Positions 25,176-33,666 of a stretch of DNA of 64,000 bases are shown piece after piece. The stretch covers positions 1 through 64,000 of the forward strand of contig CAIOGO010000009.1 of NCBI GenBank assembly GCA_903857865.1, in the 5' to 3' direction. The translations under genes were made by a program, and so were the position numbers. This stretch comes from an uncultured bacterium. Its GTDB lineage: Bacteria > Bipolaricaulota > Bipolaricaulia > UBA7950 > UBA9294. Position 1 is the stretch's first letter. Each line of letters begins with the position of its first letter. The notes beneath the pieces are model-generated. The model was not told where the DNA came from and made no database searches. It worked only from the letters and a program-made list of their open reading frames with translations.

Positions 25176-27572
25176 ATGGAACAGATCGAGCGAGTGTTCA
25201 TCGAAGAGGAGATGCAGCAGTCGTACATCAACTACGCGATGAGCGTCATCCGCGGCCGCGCGATCCCCGACGTACGCGACGGCCTCAAGCCGGTGCAGCG
25301 CAGAATCCTCTTCGGCATGCACGAACTCGGCGTTCTTCCCGGGAAGCCTCATCGCAAGTCGGCGCGCGTCGTCGGAGAGGTGATGGGAAAGCTGCACCCC
25401 CACGGGGACCTCGCCATCTACGACACCATGGTCAACATGGCGCAGGGGTTCTCGTACCGCTACCCGCTGGTGGACGGGCAAGGGAACTTCGGCTCGATCG
25501 ACGGAGACGCTGCGGCCGCCACACGCTACACCGAGGCGCGGCTGACGCCCATCGCGACCGAGTTTCTCGAGGAGTTGGGCGAGAAGACGGTGGACTGGTC
25601 GCCCAACTTCGACGAGTCGCTCGAAGAGCCGACGGTGCTCCCGGCGCGGGTCCCCCATCTCTTGATGAACGGGGCGTGGGGCATCTCCGTCGGAATGACG
25701 ACACAGATCCCGCCGCACCATCTCGGCGAACTGATCGACGGCGTCATCGCGCTCATGGACAACCCCTTCGCCTCGGCGAAGGACCTGATGCAGTACATCC
25801 AGGGGCCCGATTTCCCGACGGGCGGGACGATCATGGGCCGGGCCGGCATCGAGGAGATGTACCGCACGGGCCTCGGGAAGATGACCGTGCGCGGCAAGGC
25901 CACGATCGAGGACGCTCAGATCATCATCCACGAAATCCCTTTCCAGGTCAGGAAATCGACCATCGTCGAGACGATCGCCGAGAAGGTGCAATCGGGCGAG
26001 ATCGACGGAGTCTCCGACCTTCGCGACGAGTCGGACCGCGAGGGGTTGCGCATTGTCGTGGACCTGAAACGTTCGGCGAACCCGAATGTCGTCTTGAATC
26101 AGCTCTACAAGTTCACGCCGCTCGAGCGAACATTCTCCGCCATCTTCCTTGTGATCATTGATGGGAACCCGCGCACACTGTCGCTGAAGGAGATCCTGAA
26201 TTCGTTCATCGACTTCCGCCGCGAGGTCGTGCGCCGCCGGACCGAGCACCGCCTCGATGTGGCGGAGAAGCGAGCCCACATCCTCGAAGGGTTCCAGATC
26301 GCGCGGCGCGACATCGATCGCGTGATCGCCGTCATCCGCGGATCGACCGACAGCGCGGCGGCGGCGCGCGCCCTCGCAGGCGAGTTCGCCCTGTCCGACG
26401 AGCAGGTCGACGCCATCCTCAAGATGCGGCTGTCGCAACTGACGTCGCTCGAGGGCGAGAAGATCGATGCGGAGTACGAGGAGAAGAAGCGTGCGATCGC
26501 CGACTACGCGCACATTCTCGGGAGCGAGGTCGTGCTCGACGAGACGATCAAGCGCGAGCTGCGCGAGATCGCCGACCGTTATCTCGATGCGCGGCGTACG
26601 ACGATCGAGAGCGCCGAGGGCGGAGTCGACTCGGCCGATCTCATCCCGGACTACGACCTCATGGTCACCGTCACCCGCCGCGGGTACATCAACGCTCCGC
26701 GAGCGCACGAATTCCGCAGCCAGGGGCGGGGCGGGAAGGGCGTGATCGGCCAGCGGACGAAAGACGAGGACTACGTCGAGGTGACCACGCTCGTCAACGC
26801 CCGCGATGAGCTCCTCATGTTCAGCGACCGGCGGAAGGTCTACCGGACGCAAGGGCACAAGCTTCCCTCCCTCGGGCGCGACGCGTCGGGCAAGAACGTG
26901 CGGAGCTTCATTCCGCTAGAGCAGGACGAGTTCGTTCGCTCGATCCTCCCCGTGCGCAACTTCGCCTTGGTCGAGGGCGACCTCTGTCTGATGGCGACGG
27001 CGAACGGGATTGTGAACAAGAACCGGCTGACGGACTACTCGAACGTCCACGCCGGCGGAATCATCGCCCTGAACGCCGACGAGGACGACCGACTGGTCGA
27101 CGTCGCGGTGGGCGACGGCGATCTCATCCTCGCGACGCGGGCGGGGCAGACGATTCGTTTCCGCGACGAAGATGTGCGCCTGACGAAACGTCCGTCGCGG
27201 GGCGTGATCGGCATCCGGCTCGAAGAGGGCGACCACGTCATCGGCATGGCGTGCCTAGGACGCGAGATCACCATGGAGAAGAAGCTGCTCATGGTGGCGG
27301 AGAGGGGCCACGGGAAACGCGTCTCGCTTGACGAGTTCCCGCTCCAGGGGCGGGGCGGCAAGGGCGTGCAAGGGATCAAGCTGGACACGGAGTCGGGACT
27401 CCTCGTGACCGTGCTCGTCGTTTCCGACCAGGATGAGATTATCATCACCACCGAGCAGAAAGTGATCCGCATCTTGGCCGGGGACATCAACGTGTATCGC
27501 CGATACGCGCGCGGCGTGCGCCTCATTCAACTCGAGGACGACGACCGCATCGTTTCGGTCGTGAAGGCGTGA
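25176..27572 (+). CDS. gyrA: DNA gyrase subunit A
   Basis: 798 residues. ATG 25176 follows AAAGGAGGGG and begins [20 protein letters not shown], close to the standard GyrA start. The catalytic tyrosine is Tyr118 in [11 protein letters not shown]. The breakage-reunion domain runs to about 480, followed by the beta-pinwheel domain. The GyrA box appears as QGRGGKG (consensus QRRGGKG) near residue 520, with a second near-copy around 722, which supports gyrase over ParC. GyrA forms the A2B2 enzyme that introduces negative supercoils. gyrB is not in the window. The gene is followed after 9 bases by tyrS. Confidence 0.95.
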   Translation: MEQIERVFIEEEMQQSYINYAMSVIRGRAIPDVRDGLKPVQRRILFGMHELGVLPGKPHRKSARVVGEVMGKLHPHGDLAIYDTMVNMAQGFSYRYPLVDGQGNFGSIDGDAAAATRYTEARLTPIATEFLEELGEKTVDWSPNFDESLEEPTVLPARVPHLLMNGAWGISVGMTTQIPPHHLGELIDGVIALMDNPFASAKDLMQYIQGPDFPTGGTIMGRAGIEEMYRTGLGKMTVRGKATIEDAQIIIHEIPFQVRKSTIVETIAEKVQSGEIDGVSDLRDESDREGLRIVVDLKRSANPNVVLNQLYKFTPLERTFSAIFLVIIDGNPRTLSLKEILNSFIDFRREVVRRRTEHRLDVAEKRAHILEGFQIARRDIDRVIAVIRGSTDSAAAARALAGEFALSDEQVDAILKMRLSQLTSLEGEKIDAEYEEKKRAIADYAHILGSEVVLDETIKRELREIADRYLDARRTTIESAEGGVDSADLIPDYDLMVTVTRRGYINAPRAHEFRSQGRGGKGVIGQRTKDEDYVEVTTLVNARDELLMFSDRRKVYRTQGHKLPSLGRDASGKNVRSFIPLEQDEFVRSILPVRNFALVEGDLCLMATANGIVNKNRLTDYSNVHAGGIIALNADEDDRLVDVAVGDGDLILATRAGQTIRFRDEDVRLTKRPSRGVIGIRLEEGDHVIGMACLGREITMEKKLLMVAERGHGKRVSLDEFPLQGRGGKGVQGIKLDTESGLLVTVLVVSDQDEIIITTEQKVIRILAGDINVYRRYARGVRLIQLEDDDRIVSVVKA

Positions 27573-27581
27573 GGGCAGGCC

Positions 27582-28787
27582 ATGGCAAGACCGAAAGAGG
27601 GGGCAGAAGAACGGCTCCTGCGCGGCACGGGCGCGGTGATTCCGCAGGAGGAGCTTGTCGCGAAGCTCAAGCGATCGGCGGCCGACAAGCGGCCGCTTCG
27701 GGTCAAGCTGGGCATCGACCCGTCGGCACCGCATCTCACCTTCGGCCACTCCGTGCCGCTGCGCAAGATGCGGCAGTTCCAGGACCTCGGGCACACGGGC
27801 GTTCTCGTCGTCGGCGACTTCACGCGGCGGATCGGCGATCCGTCCGGCCGCTCCTCCACGCGGGTCCTCATGTCGCAGGCGGACATCGAGAAGAACATGG
27901 CCACGTACCAGGATCAGGCGTTCAGGATCCTCGACCCGCAGCGGACCGAAGTGCGCTTCAATTCCGAATGGCTCGGAGCCATGTCGTTTGCTGACGTCAT
28001 TCACCTCACGGCGAAGTACACCGTGGCGCGGATGCTGGAACGCGACGACTTCGCGAAGCGGTACGCCGAGGGTCGCTCGATCAGCGTGCTCGAGTTCCTC
28101 TACCCGCTCGCTCAGGCCTACGATTCGGTGGCCGTCCAAGCCGACGTCGAGTTGGGCGGAGCCGACCAGCTGTTCAACCTGCTTGTCGGCCGCGACATCC
28201 AGCGCGAGTACGGCCAGGAGCCGCAGGTCGTGATGACCGTGCCCCTCCTCATCGGGATCGACGGCGAGCGGGCGATGAGCCAGACCGTGGGCAACTACGT
28301 CGGAATCGGTGAGCCGGCCGACGTAATGTACGGGAAGATCCTGTCGATTCCGGACACGCTCATCGAGCCGTACTACACGTTCCTCACCGACATTGCGATG
28401 AACGAGGTTCGCGGCGAGATTGAGTCCAGTCCGCGGGACGCCAAGCGTCGCCTGGCCAGAACGCTCGTCGGCATGTACCACGGCGTGGAGCCTGCGTCCG
28501 CGGCGGAGGTGGAGTTCGATCGCATCCACGTCCATCACGAGCGGCCGAGCGACGTGGCGCGGAAGACGCTCGACCGGTCGCAGCTCAAGCAGGGTGGGAC
28601 GATCTGGATCGTCGACCTCTTGCAGGCATCGGGACTCGTGCAGAGCCGTGGCGAGGCGAAGCGTGTCATCCAGCAGGGCGGGGTGCGGGTGAACGAGGAA
28701 CGCATCGACTCGCCCGACGCGGACGTGCACTTCGCCCCCCCCATGCTCGTCCAGGTGGGGAAACGCTCGTTCGTCGAACTGGTGTAG
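27582..28787 (+). CDS. tyrS: Tyrosyl-tRNA synthetase
   Basis: 401 residues, class I synthetase that charges tRNA-Tyr. The HIGH motif is HLTFGH in GIDPSAPHLTFGHSVPL, and YPLAQAYDSVAVQADVELGG holds the tyrosine-binding region. The C-terminal S4 RNA-binding domain starts about residue 335 (IVDLLQASGLVQSRGEAKRV). Where the KMSKS loop is expected, after LLIGIDG, the sequence is ERAMSQTVGNYVGI, so both lysines of KMSKS are replaced. The reading frame is otherwise intact. The gene lies 9 bases after gyrA and is probably co-transcribed. Confidence 0.93.
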   Translation: MARPKEGAEERLLRGTGAVIPQEELVAKLKRSAADKRPLRVKLGIDPSAPHLTFGHSVPLRKMRQFQDLGHTGVLVVGDFTRRIGDPSGRSSTRVLMSQADIEKNMATYQDQAFRILDPQRTEVRFNSEWLGAMSFADVIHLTAKYTVARMLERDDFAKRYAEGRSISVLEFLYPLAQAYDSVAVQADVELGGADQLFNLLVGRDIQREYGQEPQVVMTVPLLIGIDGERAMSQTVGNYVGIGEPADVMYGKILSIPDTLIEPYYTFLTDIAMNEVRGEIESSPRDAKRRLARTLVGMYHGVEPASAAEVEFDRIHVHHERPSDVARKTLDRSQLKQGGTIWIVDLLQASGLVQSRGEAKRVIQQGGVRVNEERIDSPDADVHFAPPMLVQVGKRSFVELV

Positions 28788-28789
28788 AC

Positions 28790-29212
28790 GTGGCCGCCTA
28801 CCTCCTCGTCGGGGAAGCGCCGAGTGCGGAGTTCGCGGCGCGGATCGCCGCGCAGTACAAGGATTGCCCTCACGTCCACTTCGTCGCCTCGTTCGGTGCG
28901 ATGCTCGTCGGCGTCTGGTACCTGCCCGAGACCAAGCGCTGGTGGCTCGAGTTCGTGGCGGAGAACCCGCAGGTCGCGCTCGGGCTCCACCGCGCCGCCG
29001 TCTATCGCACGGAACACCCAAGCCACCCCGAGGACGCGCCCCAGCGTCCGATTCTTGCGGCGGGGTCCCTCGCGCCCTGCGGCTCGGATTGCCACGCCTG
29101 CGACCACGCCTCGCCGTCCGGCGATGCCGCTCGCGGCGAGGCCGCCTGCGGCGGCTGCCCGGCCCTCGCGGGCCGATGCCCTGGGTCCGCCGAGGCCAAC
29201 GCGCCTACTTGA
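28790..29212 (+). CDS. Small protein with C-terminal cysteine cluster, unknown
   Basis: 140 residues from a GTG two bases after the tyrS stop. No strong ribosome site is visible, so it may rely on coupling. The N-terminal 85 residues look alpha/beta (AYLLVGEAPSAEFAARIAAQ, FVASFGAMLVGVWYLPETKRWWLEF). The C-terminal tail has six cysteines spaced C-x3-C-x2-C, then C-x2-C and one more (PCGSDCHACD, ACGGCPALAGRC), which could bind zinc or an Fe-S cluster. I recognise no family. Its 3' end overlaps the convergent PKD gene by 8 bases. Confidence 0.6.
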   Translation: MAAYLLVGEAPSAEFAARIAAQYKDCPHVHFVASFGAMLVGVWYLPETKRWWLEFVAENPQVALGLHRAAVYRTEHPSHPEDAPQRPILAAGSLAPCGSDCHACDHASPSGDAARGEAACGGCPALAGRCPGSAEANAPT

Positions 29213-32200
29213 TCTCGATCTCGACGCTGATGGAGTCGCTGTTCCCAGCATCGTCCACCACGGTCAGCGTCACAGAGACAACGCCAGGCTGCGGGAACGC
29301 ATACACGGCGATCGCATCGGCCGAGTCGGGCATGCCGTCGCTGTCGAAGTCCCAAACGTAGGCCACCACGCGCCCGTCCAGGTCGACTGATGCTGTGGCG
29401 TTGAATAGGACCGGCTCGTTGGCGCTAGGGCTGGATGGAATGTACTGCAGCGCGGCGATCGGTGGCTGCTGGCTGGCCCCTGCCTGCGGCGCACTCGATC
29501 CGAGAACGAGGATCGGCTGGGTGATCGAGTTCGACAGTCCGCTCGCGGCGACCACGGTCAGCGTGACGGGGTAGGTGCCGGGGGCGGAGAACGTCCACTC
29601 CGAGATGGGTCCATCGCCGTCGCTCGTCCCATTGCCGTCGAAGTCCCACGCGTAGTCGAGGGTGCCACCGACAGGATCGACGGACGATGACGCGTCGAAG
29701 TCCACGGCGTCCCCGGCGCGCGGAGCGGCCGGGGTGTAGACGAAGCGGGCCGAGGGGCCGCTCGGCATGGCGGGGAGAATCTGGGGCACTCCCTTGACAT
29801 CCACGGTGTAGGCGATGGTGTCGCTCGTCCCGACCGCGTCGGCCACGGTCACGGCGACATCGTAGGAGCCCGGCGCGGAGAACGTCCACTCGACGGTCAC
29901 GCCCTCGGCGTCCGGGTTGCCGTCGGCGTCGAAGTCCCAGGCGAACCGAACGATGGGTCCGTCGAAGTCGACGGACGCAGAGGCATCGAACGTGACGGGT
30001 TGTCCGACGACTGGCGACACCGGGGCGTAGGCGAAGTCGGCCACGGGCGGGCGAAGGGCGCTTCCGGTCGTGGAGGGGGCGACGGGAGCTCGTGTGGTCT
30101 CGGCTTCGGCCACGTCGATTTCCAGGATCCACGTGTCGCTGTTGCCGGCGTTGTCGGTGACGGTCAACGAAGCTCGGTAGTGTCCCGCAGCGCCGAAGAC
30201 GTGGGTCGTTACCGCGTCTGTCGAGTCGATGTCGCCGTCGCCGTCGACGTCCCAGGCGTAGCCCACGATCTCTCCATCGAAGTCGAACGACGGAGACGCG
30301 TCGAACGTCACGACCTCGCCGACTCGCGGCGCGGCGGGCGTCGCCACACCGTCGGCGGTCGGAGGTTGGAATGTGACGATGACCTCGCGGGGGCGGATGA
30401 ATCCGCCAAACACGATGCGATCCCCCGATGACGCGTCTACGGCCTGTGATTCGGGGGTGGTGAAGGAGAATCGCTCCGGGAGCGTGCTCGCGTCGATCGA
30501 CGCGATGTAGGTTCCTGGACGAGCATTGGCCCATGCGAAGTCGCCGCGCGCGTCGGTCGTCGCCGCGACCGTCTCGCCGGCCTCCCGCTGCAGGCGGACG
30601 CGAATGCCGGCGAGCCCCATCTCCTGCGGCTGCCGCACTCCATCCTGGTTGGCGTCCTCGAAGACGGCGCCGCGGAGGATGAGGATCGGCGCCAGGGGAA
30701 CGTCGACAGCCCGGCGCTCCCCAGCGCCGAGCCGGATCTCGATCGGACTTCCGAAGCTGGTGTCGAGCGGCAGTTCGCACGCGGACAGGTGATGGATCCC
30801 CGGCGAGAGCGGCGGGAAGCGGAACTCGCCCGAGGCGTCTGTCGACACCTCGCTCTCTTCGACGAAGACCACGACGCCGTCGGCAGGAGCCTCGCCCTCG
30901 TCGAGGAAGCCGTTCGCGTTGCGGTCGACGAAGACTCGGCCTTCGATGCGGCCCTTGGTGACCAGGAACGGGAAGGGCACGCCGAACGTGGCGTTGACTC
31001 CCACGCTCCATCCGAAGCGGGCGCCGGCCTGGTTTCCCCTGTCCCAGCGGGCGAACCCATCAAACGTCACGTCAAGGTCGTCCGTGGCGTGGACGATGAG
31101 CGACGCGTCGAGATCGAACGTGTCGCCTTGAGAGCGGAACTCAATCGCCGCCTCGTGGCGCGCCCCTTGAGGCCGGACGGCGAGCGACGCGCTCGCCGCC
31201 GAGCTGAGGACGAGGTCGTGCACGAGATCGACCACCCGTTCCTCGCTTAGCGTGAGGAGGACGGAGAACTCGTCGACCGAGAGGCCGACCTTTTGGGTGT
31301 GCGCCAGCGTTCGTTGGCTCGTCATCACGAGGCGATCGACGCGGTCGGCGACGCGTCCGGTGAAGGCATAGGGGAAGGCGCCCTCAGTTTCTATCACGTT
31401 GTAGGCAAGAAGCGTATCGACATCGTCGCGGGGAGTTCCGTCGGCCTGGTGCCTCCGGACCAGTGCTAGCGTGGTCTGAACAGTCGGGCCGTCGTCCCAT
31501 GGCGTCGCGGAGAGGTTGACGCCCAACGAATCGCTCACCAGCGTCGGGACGAGCGGGTCCCGAACGACATTGTCCCAGGCGTGGCGGATGGACAACCCGA
31601 GCGAGAGAGACGTCAGCCGAAGACGCTGGGACACTTCGACGCCGGCCGTGTCGTTTCGTGGCCCGGGGAAGTAGGTGTCGACGGAGAAGGCGCCGGCACT
31701 GAGGAAGTAGGCCTCCGAATCGATGGTGGTCCCCACGAATCCTGCGCGACCGGGTCTTCCGTTGTCCGTGCCCAGCCCCCCCTCGCCGCGCAGGATCCAG
31801 CCGTCGAGGGGCTCGGCCTGGGCGGTGCCGGTCCACGTGGCCCATCGGGCGGCCTCGTTGCGCCGATCGGAGTAGGCGAGTCCAAGCTGGGCCTCCTCCG
31901 GACCCAGGGCGAGTAGGCCGCCGAACTTGGTCTCCTCACCGCTTCCCCCGGCGATCAAGGAGACGTCGACCATCGTGCCGTCGATGGCGATGGAGCCGCC
32001 GTCGCACGACACACTGACGAGATCCGTCAAGGATTGCGACACATTGCCGACGGCGTACGACGCCGTATCCAGGCGGTAGAGAAGGGAGGTTGCGGTGACG
32101 TCCACCGGACCCGATCCAAACGGGTGAAGGGCCACGCAAGACGCGGAGAAGGTCCCGCCGAAGACGGGCCCGGACGTAGCGAGCGAGATTTGGCTGTCCA

Positions 32201-33008
32201 TGGTTCCCGCGGTCTCGTCCCTATCTACTCCGACGTGGACCCGCAGGGGAAGGACTTCGAGGAGGGATCCTCCCACGGCGCTAGGGCCTGGCGGAAGGAT
32301 GGTCGTGAAGATGGCGATCTCGTCCTCTACTTCGGCGTACAGCGTGGACGACGCGCGCACGGTGGTGACGTCGCGTCCCGGGCCCGCGTCGGCGGGGACC
32401 GCGAGGACGACAGTAACGGTCCGGCTCTCGCGTGGGGAGAGTTCCAGCGATGCGGTCGATACGTTGACCGCGTACCCACGCGAGGAGACGGCGGCGAGGG
32501 AAAAGACATCCTGAGCGTTGCCGCGGTTGACGACGAGGACGTCGTAGGACACCGATCCGCCGGGAGACAGGCTGCCCCCCGCGGGGGGGACGAGTTCGAC
32601 CTGATTGACGACGGTGACCCGCGTCGCCACGCCGGCCGACGCCTCGTCCGCCGCATCCATCTGCGACGTGGCGTGGAGGGAGAGCACGTAGGATCCTGCT
32701 GCGGCGTCGGAGGGGACGGTCAAGGTCAGGAAGATCACGCCCTCGTCTCCGGTGGCCACGGCGATCTCCGGCGGGGCGCCGAGGAGCGTCCAGCCTGCCG
32801 GTACGTCGTAGGTGAGGGTGAACGTTTGCCCGGAGGGCTCGTCGTGCGACACGGCGAAGACGTGCGTTACGACGTCGCCCGGCGAGGCGTCCTTCACGCT
32901 GGAGAGAAGGTCGACGTGCACGGCACCGGCCGCAGCCTGAGCCGAAGCGAAGACGGCGACGACCAGCGTCGCCACGATTCCCCAGATTCTCGTTCGGGAC
33001 GCCATCAA
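29205..33008 (-). CDS. Large surface protein: NEW3-like, putative barrel, two SdrD-B-like and four PKD domains
   Basis: 1267 residues with a signal peptide (about 1-28). Residues about 30-235 hold two Ig-like domains of the NEW3 type (FTLTYDVPAGWTLLG; SPGGSVSYDVLVVNRGNAQD). About 250-640 is a beta-strand-rich region with alternating residues that could be an outer-membrane barrel. Two Cna-B/SdrD-B-like domains follow (RVFVDRNANGFLDEGEAPAD; VFEDANQDGVRQPQEMGLAG). Four PKD domains occupy about 890-1267, each with a YAWDFDG-like core and calcium-type DxDGDG patterns. It probably sits in or on the outer membrane and displays the PKD tandem outside. Ligand unknown. Confidence 0.82.
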   Translation of the reverse strand: MMASRTRIWGIVATLVVAVFASAQAAAGAVHVDLLSSVKDASPGDVVTHVFAVSHDEPSGQTFTLTYDVPAGWTLLGAPPEIAVATGDEGVIFLTLTVPSDAAAGSYVLSLHATSQMDAADEASAGVATRVTVVNQVELVPPAGGSLSPGGSVSYDVLVVNRGNAQDVFSLAAVSSRGYAVNVSTASLELSPRESRTVTVVLAVPADAGPGRDVTTVRASSTLYAEVEDEIAIFTTILPPGPSAVGGSLLEVLPLRVHVGVDRDETAGTMDSQISLATSGPVFGGTFSASCVALHPFGSGPVDVTATSLLYRLDTASYAVGNVSQSLTDLVSVSCDGGSIAIDGTMVDVSLIAGGSGEETKFGGLLALGPEEAQLGLAYSDRRNEAARWATWTGTAQAEPLDGWILRGEGGLGTDNGRPGRAGFVGTTIDSEAYFLSAGAFSVDTYFPGPRNDTAGVEVSQRLRLTSLSLGLSIRHAWDNVVRDPLVPTLVSDSLGVNLSATPWDDGPTVQTTLALVRRHQADGTPRDDVDTLLAYNVIETEGAFPYAFTGRVADRVDRLVMTSQRTLAHTQKVGLSVDEFSVLLTLSEERVVDLVHDLVLSSAASASLAVRPQGARHEAAIEFRSQGDTFDLDASLIVHATDDLDVTFDGFARWDRGNQAGARFGWSVGVNATFGVPFPFLVTKGRIEGRVFVDRNANGFLDEGEAPADGVVVFVEESEVSTDASGEFRFPPLSPGIHHLSACELPLDTSFGSPIEIRLGAGERRAVDVPLAPILILRGAVFEDANQDGVRQPQEMGLAGIRVRLQREAGETVAATTDARGDFAWANARPGTYIASIDASTLPERFSFTTPESQAVDASSGDRIVFGGFIRPREVIVTFQPPTADGVATPAAPRVGEVVTFDASPSFDFDGEIVGYAWDVDGDGDIDSTDAVTTHVFGAAGHYRASLTVTDNAGNSDTWILEIDVAEAETTRAPVAPSTTGSALRPPVADFAYAPVSPVVGQPVTFDASASVDFDGPIVRFAWDFDADGNPDAEGVTVEWTFSAPGSYDVAVTVADAVGTSDTIAYTVDVKGVPQILPAMPSGPSARFVYTPAAPRAGDAVDFDASSSVDPVGGTLDYAWDFDGNGTSDGDGPISEWTFSAPGTYPVTLTVVAASGLSNSITQPILVLGSSAPQAGASQQPPIAALQYIPSSPSANEPVLFNATASVDLDGRVVAYVWDFDSDGMPDSADAIAVYAFPQPGVVSVTLTVVDDAGNSDSISVEIEIK

Positions 33009-33215
33009 CGATGAGCCTACTTGCAGAAAACACCGTCCTCTAGGACCTTCACTTGCTCGTCCCGGGACATTCGTCTCTGACCGAGGGGGACCTTGGCCAA
33101 ACGTGGAGCCCGAGCGGAATGGCCAGCCAAGTGTCCCTCGCCCGCGGGGCGCGCGGACGCCTTGTCGCAGGGGATCGAGTTAGCCTTCGTCGGGGAAACG
33201 CAGCGCGGAGGTTCG

Positions 33216-33620
33216 ATGCGGGAGGCGAGGCTGGTTCAGGAGATTGTGATTGAAGACGTCGACCGCGTCGGCGTCGTCGCCGACATCAGCCGTCTTCTCG
33301 GCGACATGGGCATCAATCTCTCCGCCGTCTTCGCCAACGTGGTCGGCGAGTCCGTGCGCATCCACTTGATCACGAGTTCGCAGTCCTACGCGCGGGACGC
33401 GTTGCGCGACGCGGGGTACTCCCTTCGGGAGAGGGACGTGATCGCGATGGAGCTACCCCACCATCCGGGGTTTCTCTGCCGGATCACGGAGGCTCTCGCG
33501 CGCCGCGACCTGACGATCACCGAACTCTATGCGACCGTGCCGGAAGACGGAGGCATGGGCCTCGTCGTGCTCAGCTGTTCGAACAACCTCCACGCGCTCC
33601 AAGTCTTGCGAGGGCGCTGA
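33216..33620 (+). CDS. Tandem ACT-domain protein
   Basis: 134 residues from ATG 33216 (GCGGAGG upstream). Two ACT domains are visible: residues about 5-65 (EIVIEDVDRVGVVADISRLL, then INLSAVFANVVGESVRIHLI) and about 75-134 (ELPHHPGFLCRITEALARRD, then ITELYATVPEDGGMGLVVL). ACT domains bind amino acids and regulate metabolism. A free-standing pair without a catalytic domain is typical of small regulators, and some act on transport or amino-acid enzymes. It is isolated between two large surface-protein genes, so no target is suggested by context. Confidence 0.8.
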   Translation: MREARLVQEIVIEDVDRVGVVADISRLLGDMGINLSAVFANVVGESVRIHLITSSQSYARDALRDAGYSLRERDVIAMELPHHPGFLCRITEALARRDLTITELYATVPEDGGMGLVVLSCSNNLHALQVLRGR

Positions 33621-33626
33621 AAGGGC

Positions 33627-33648
33627 CGCCCGCCGGCTGCGGCGGGCG
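33627..33648. terminator. Bidirectional hairpin between convergent genes
   Basis: CGCCCGCC and GGCGGGCG form an 8-bp perfect stem around GGCTGC, placed between the stop of the ACT protein (33620) and the stop of the alpha-2-macroglobulin gene (33667). Position and symmetry suit a shared terminator, although neither side has a long T-run. Confidence 0.55.
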
Positions 33649-33666
33649 AACCCTGGGGCTCCGTAA

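Noticed and set aside
22644..26858. Two long minus-strand frames opposite the permease/ATPase genes and gyrA
   Set aside because: They mirror conserved genes (dppC-dppF, gyrA) and show low-complexity, His/Arg-rich translations without start sites. Shadows.
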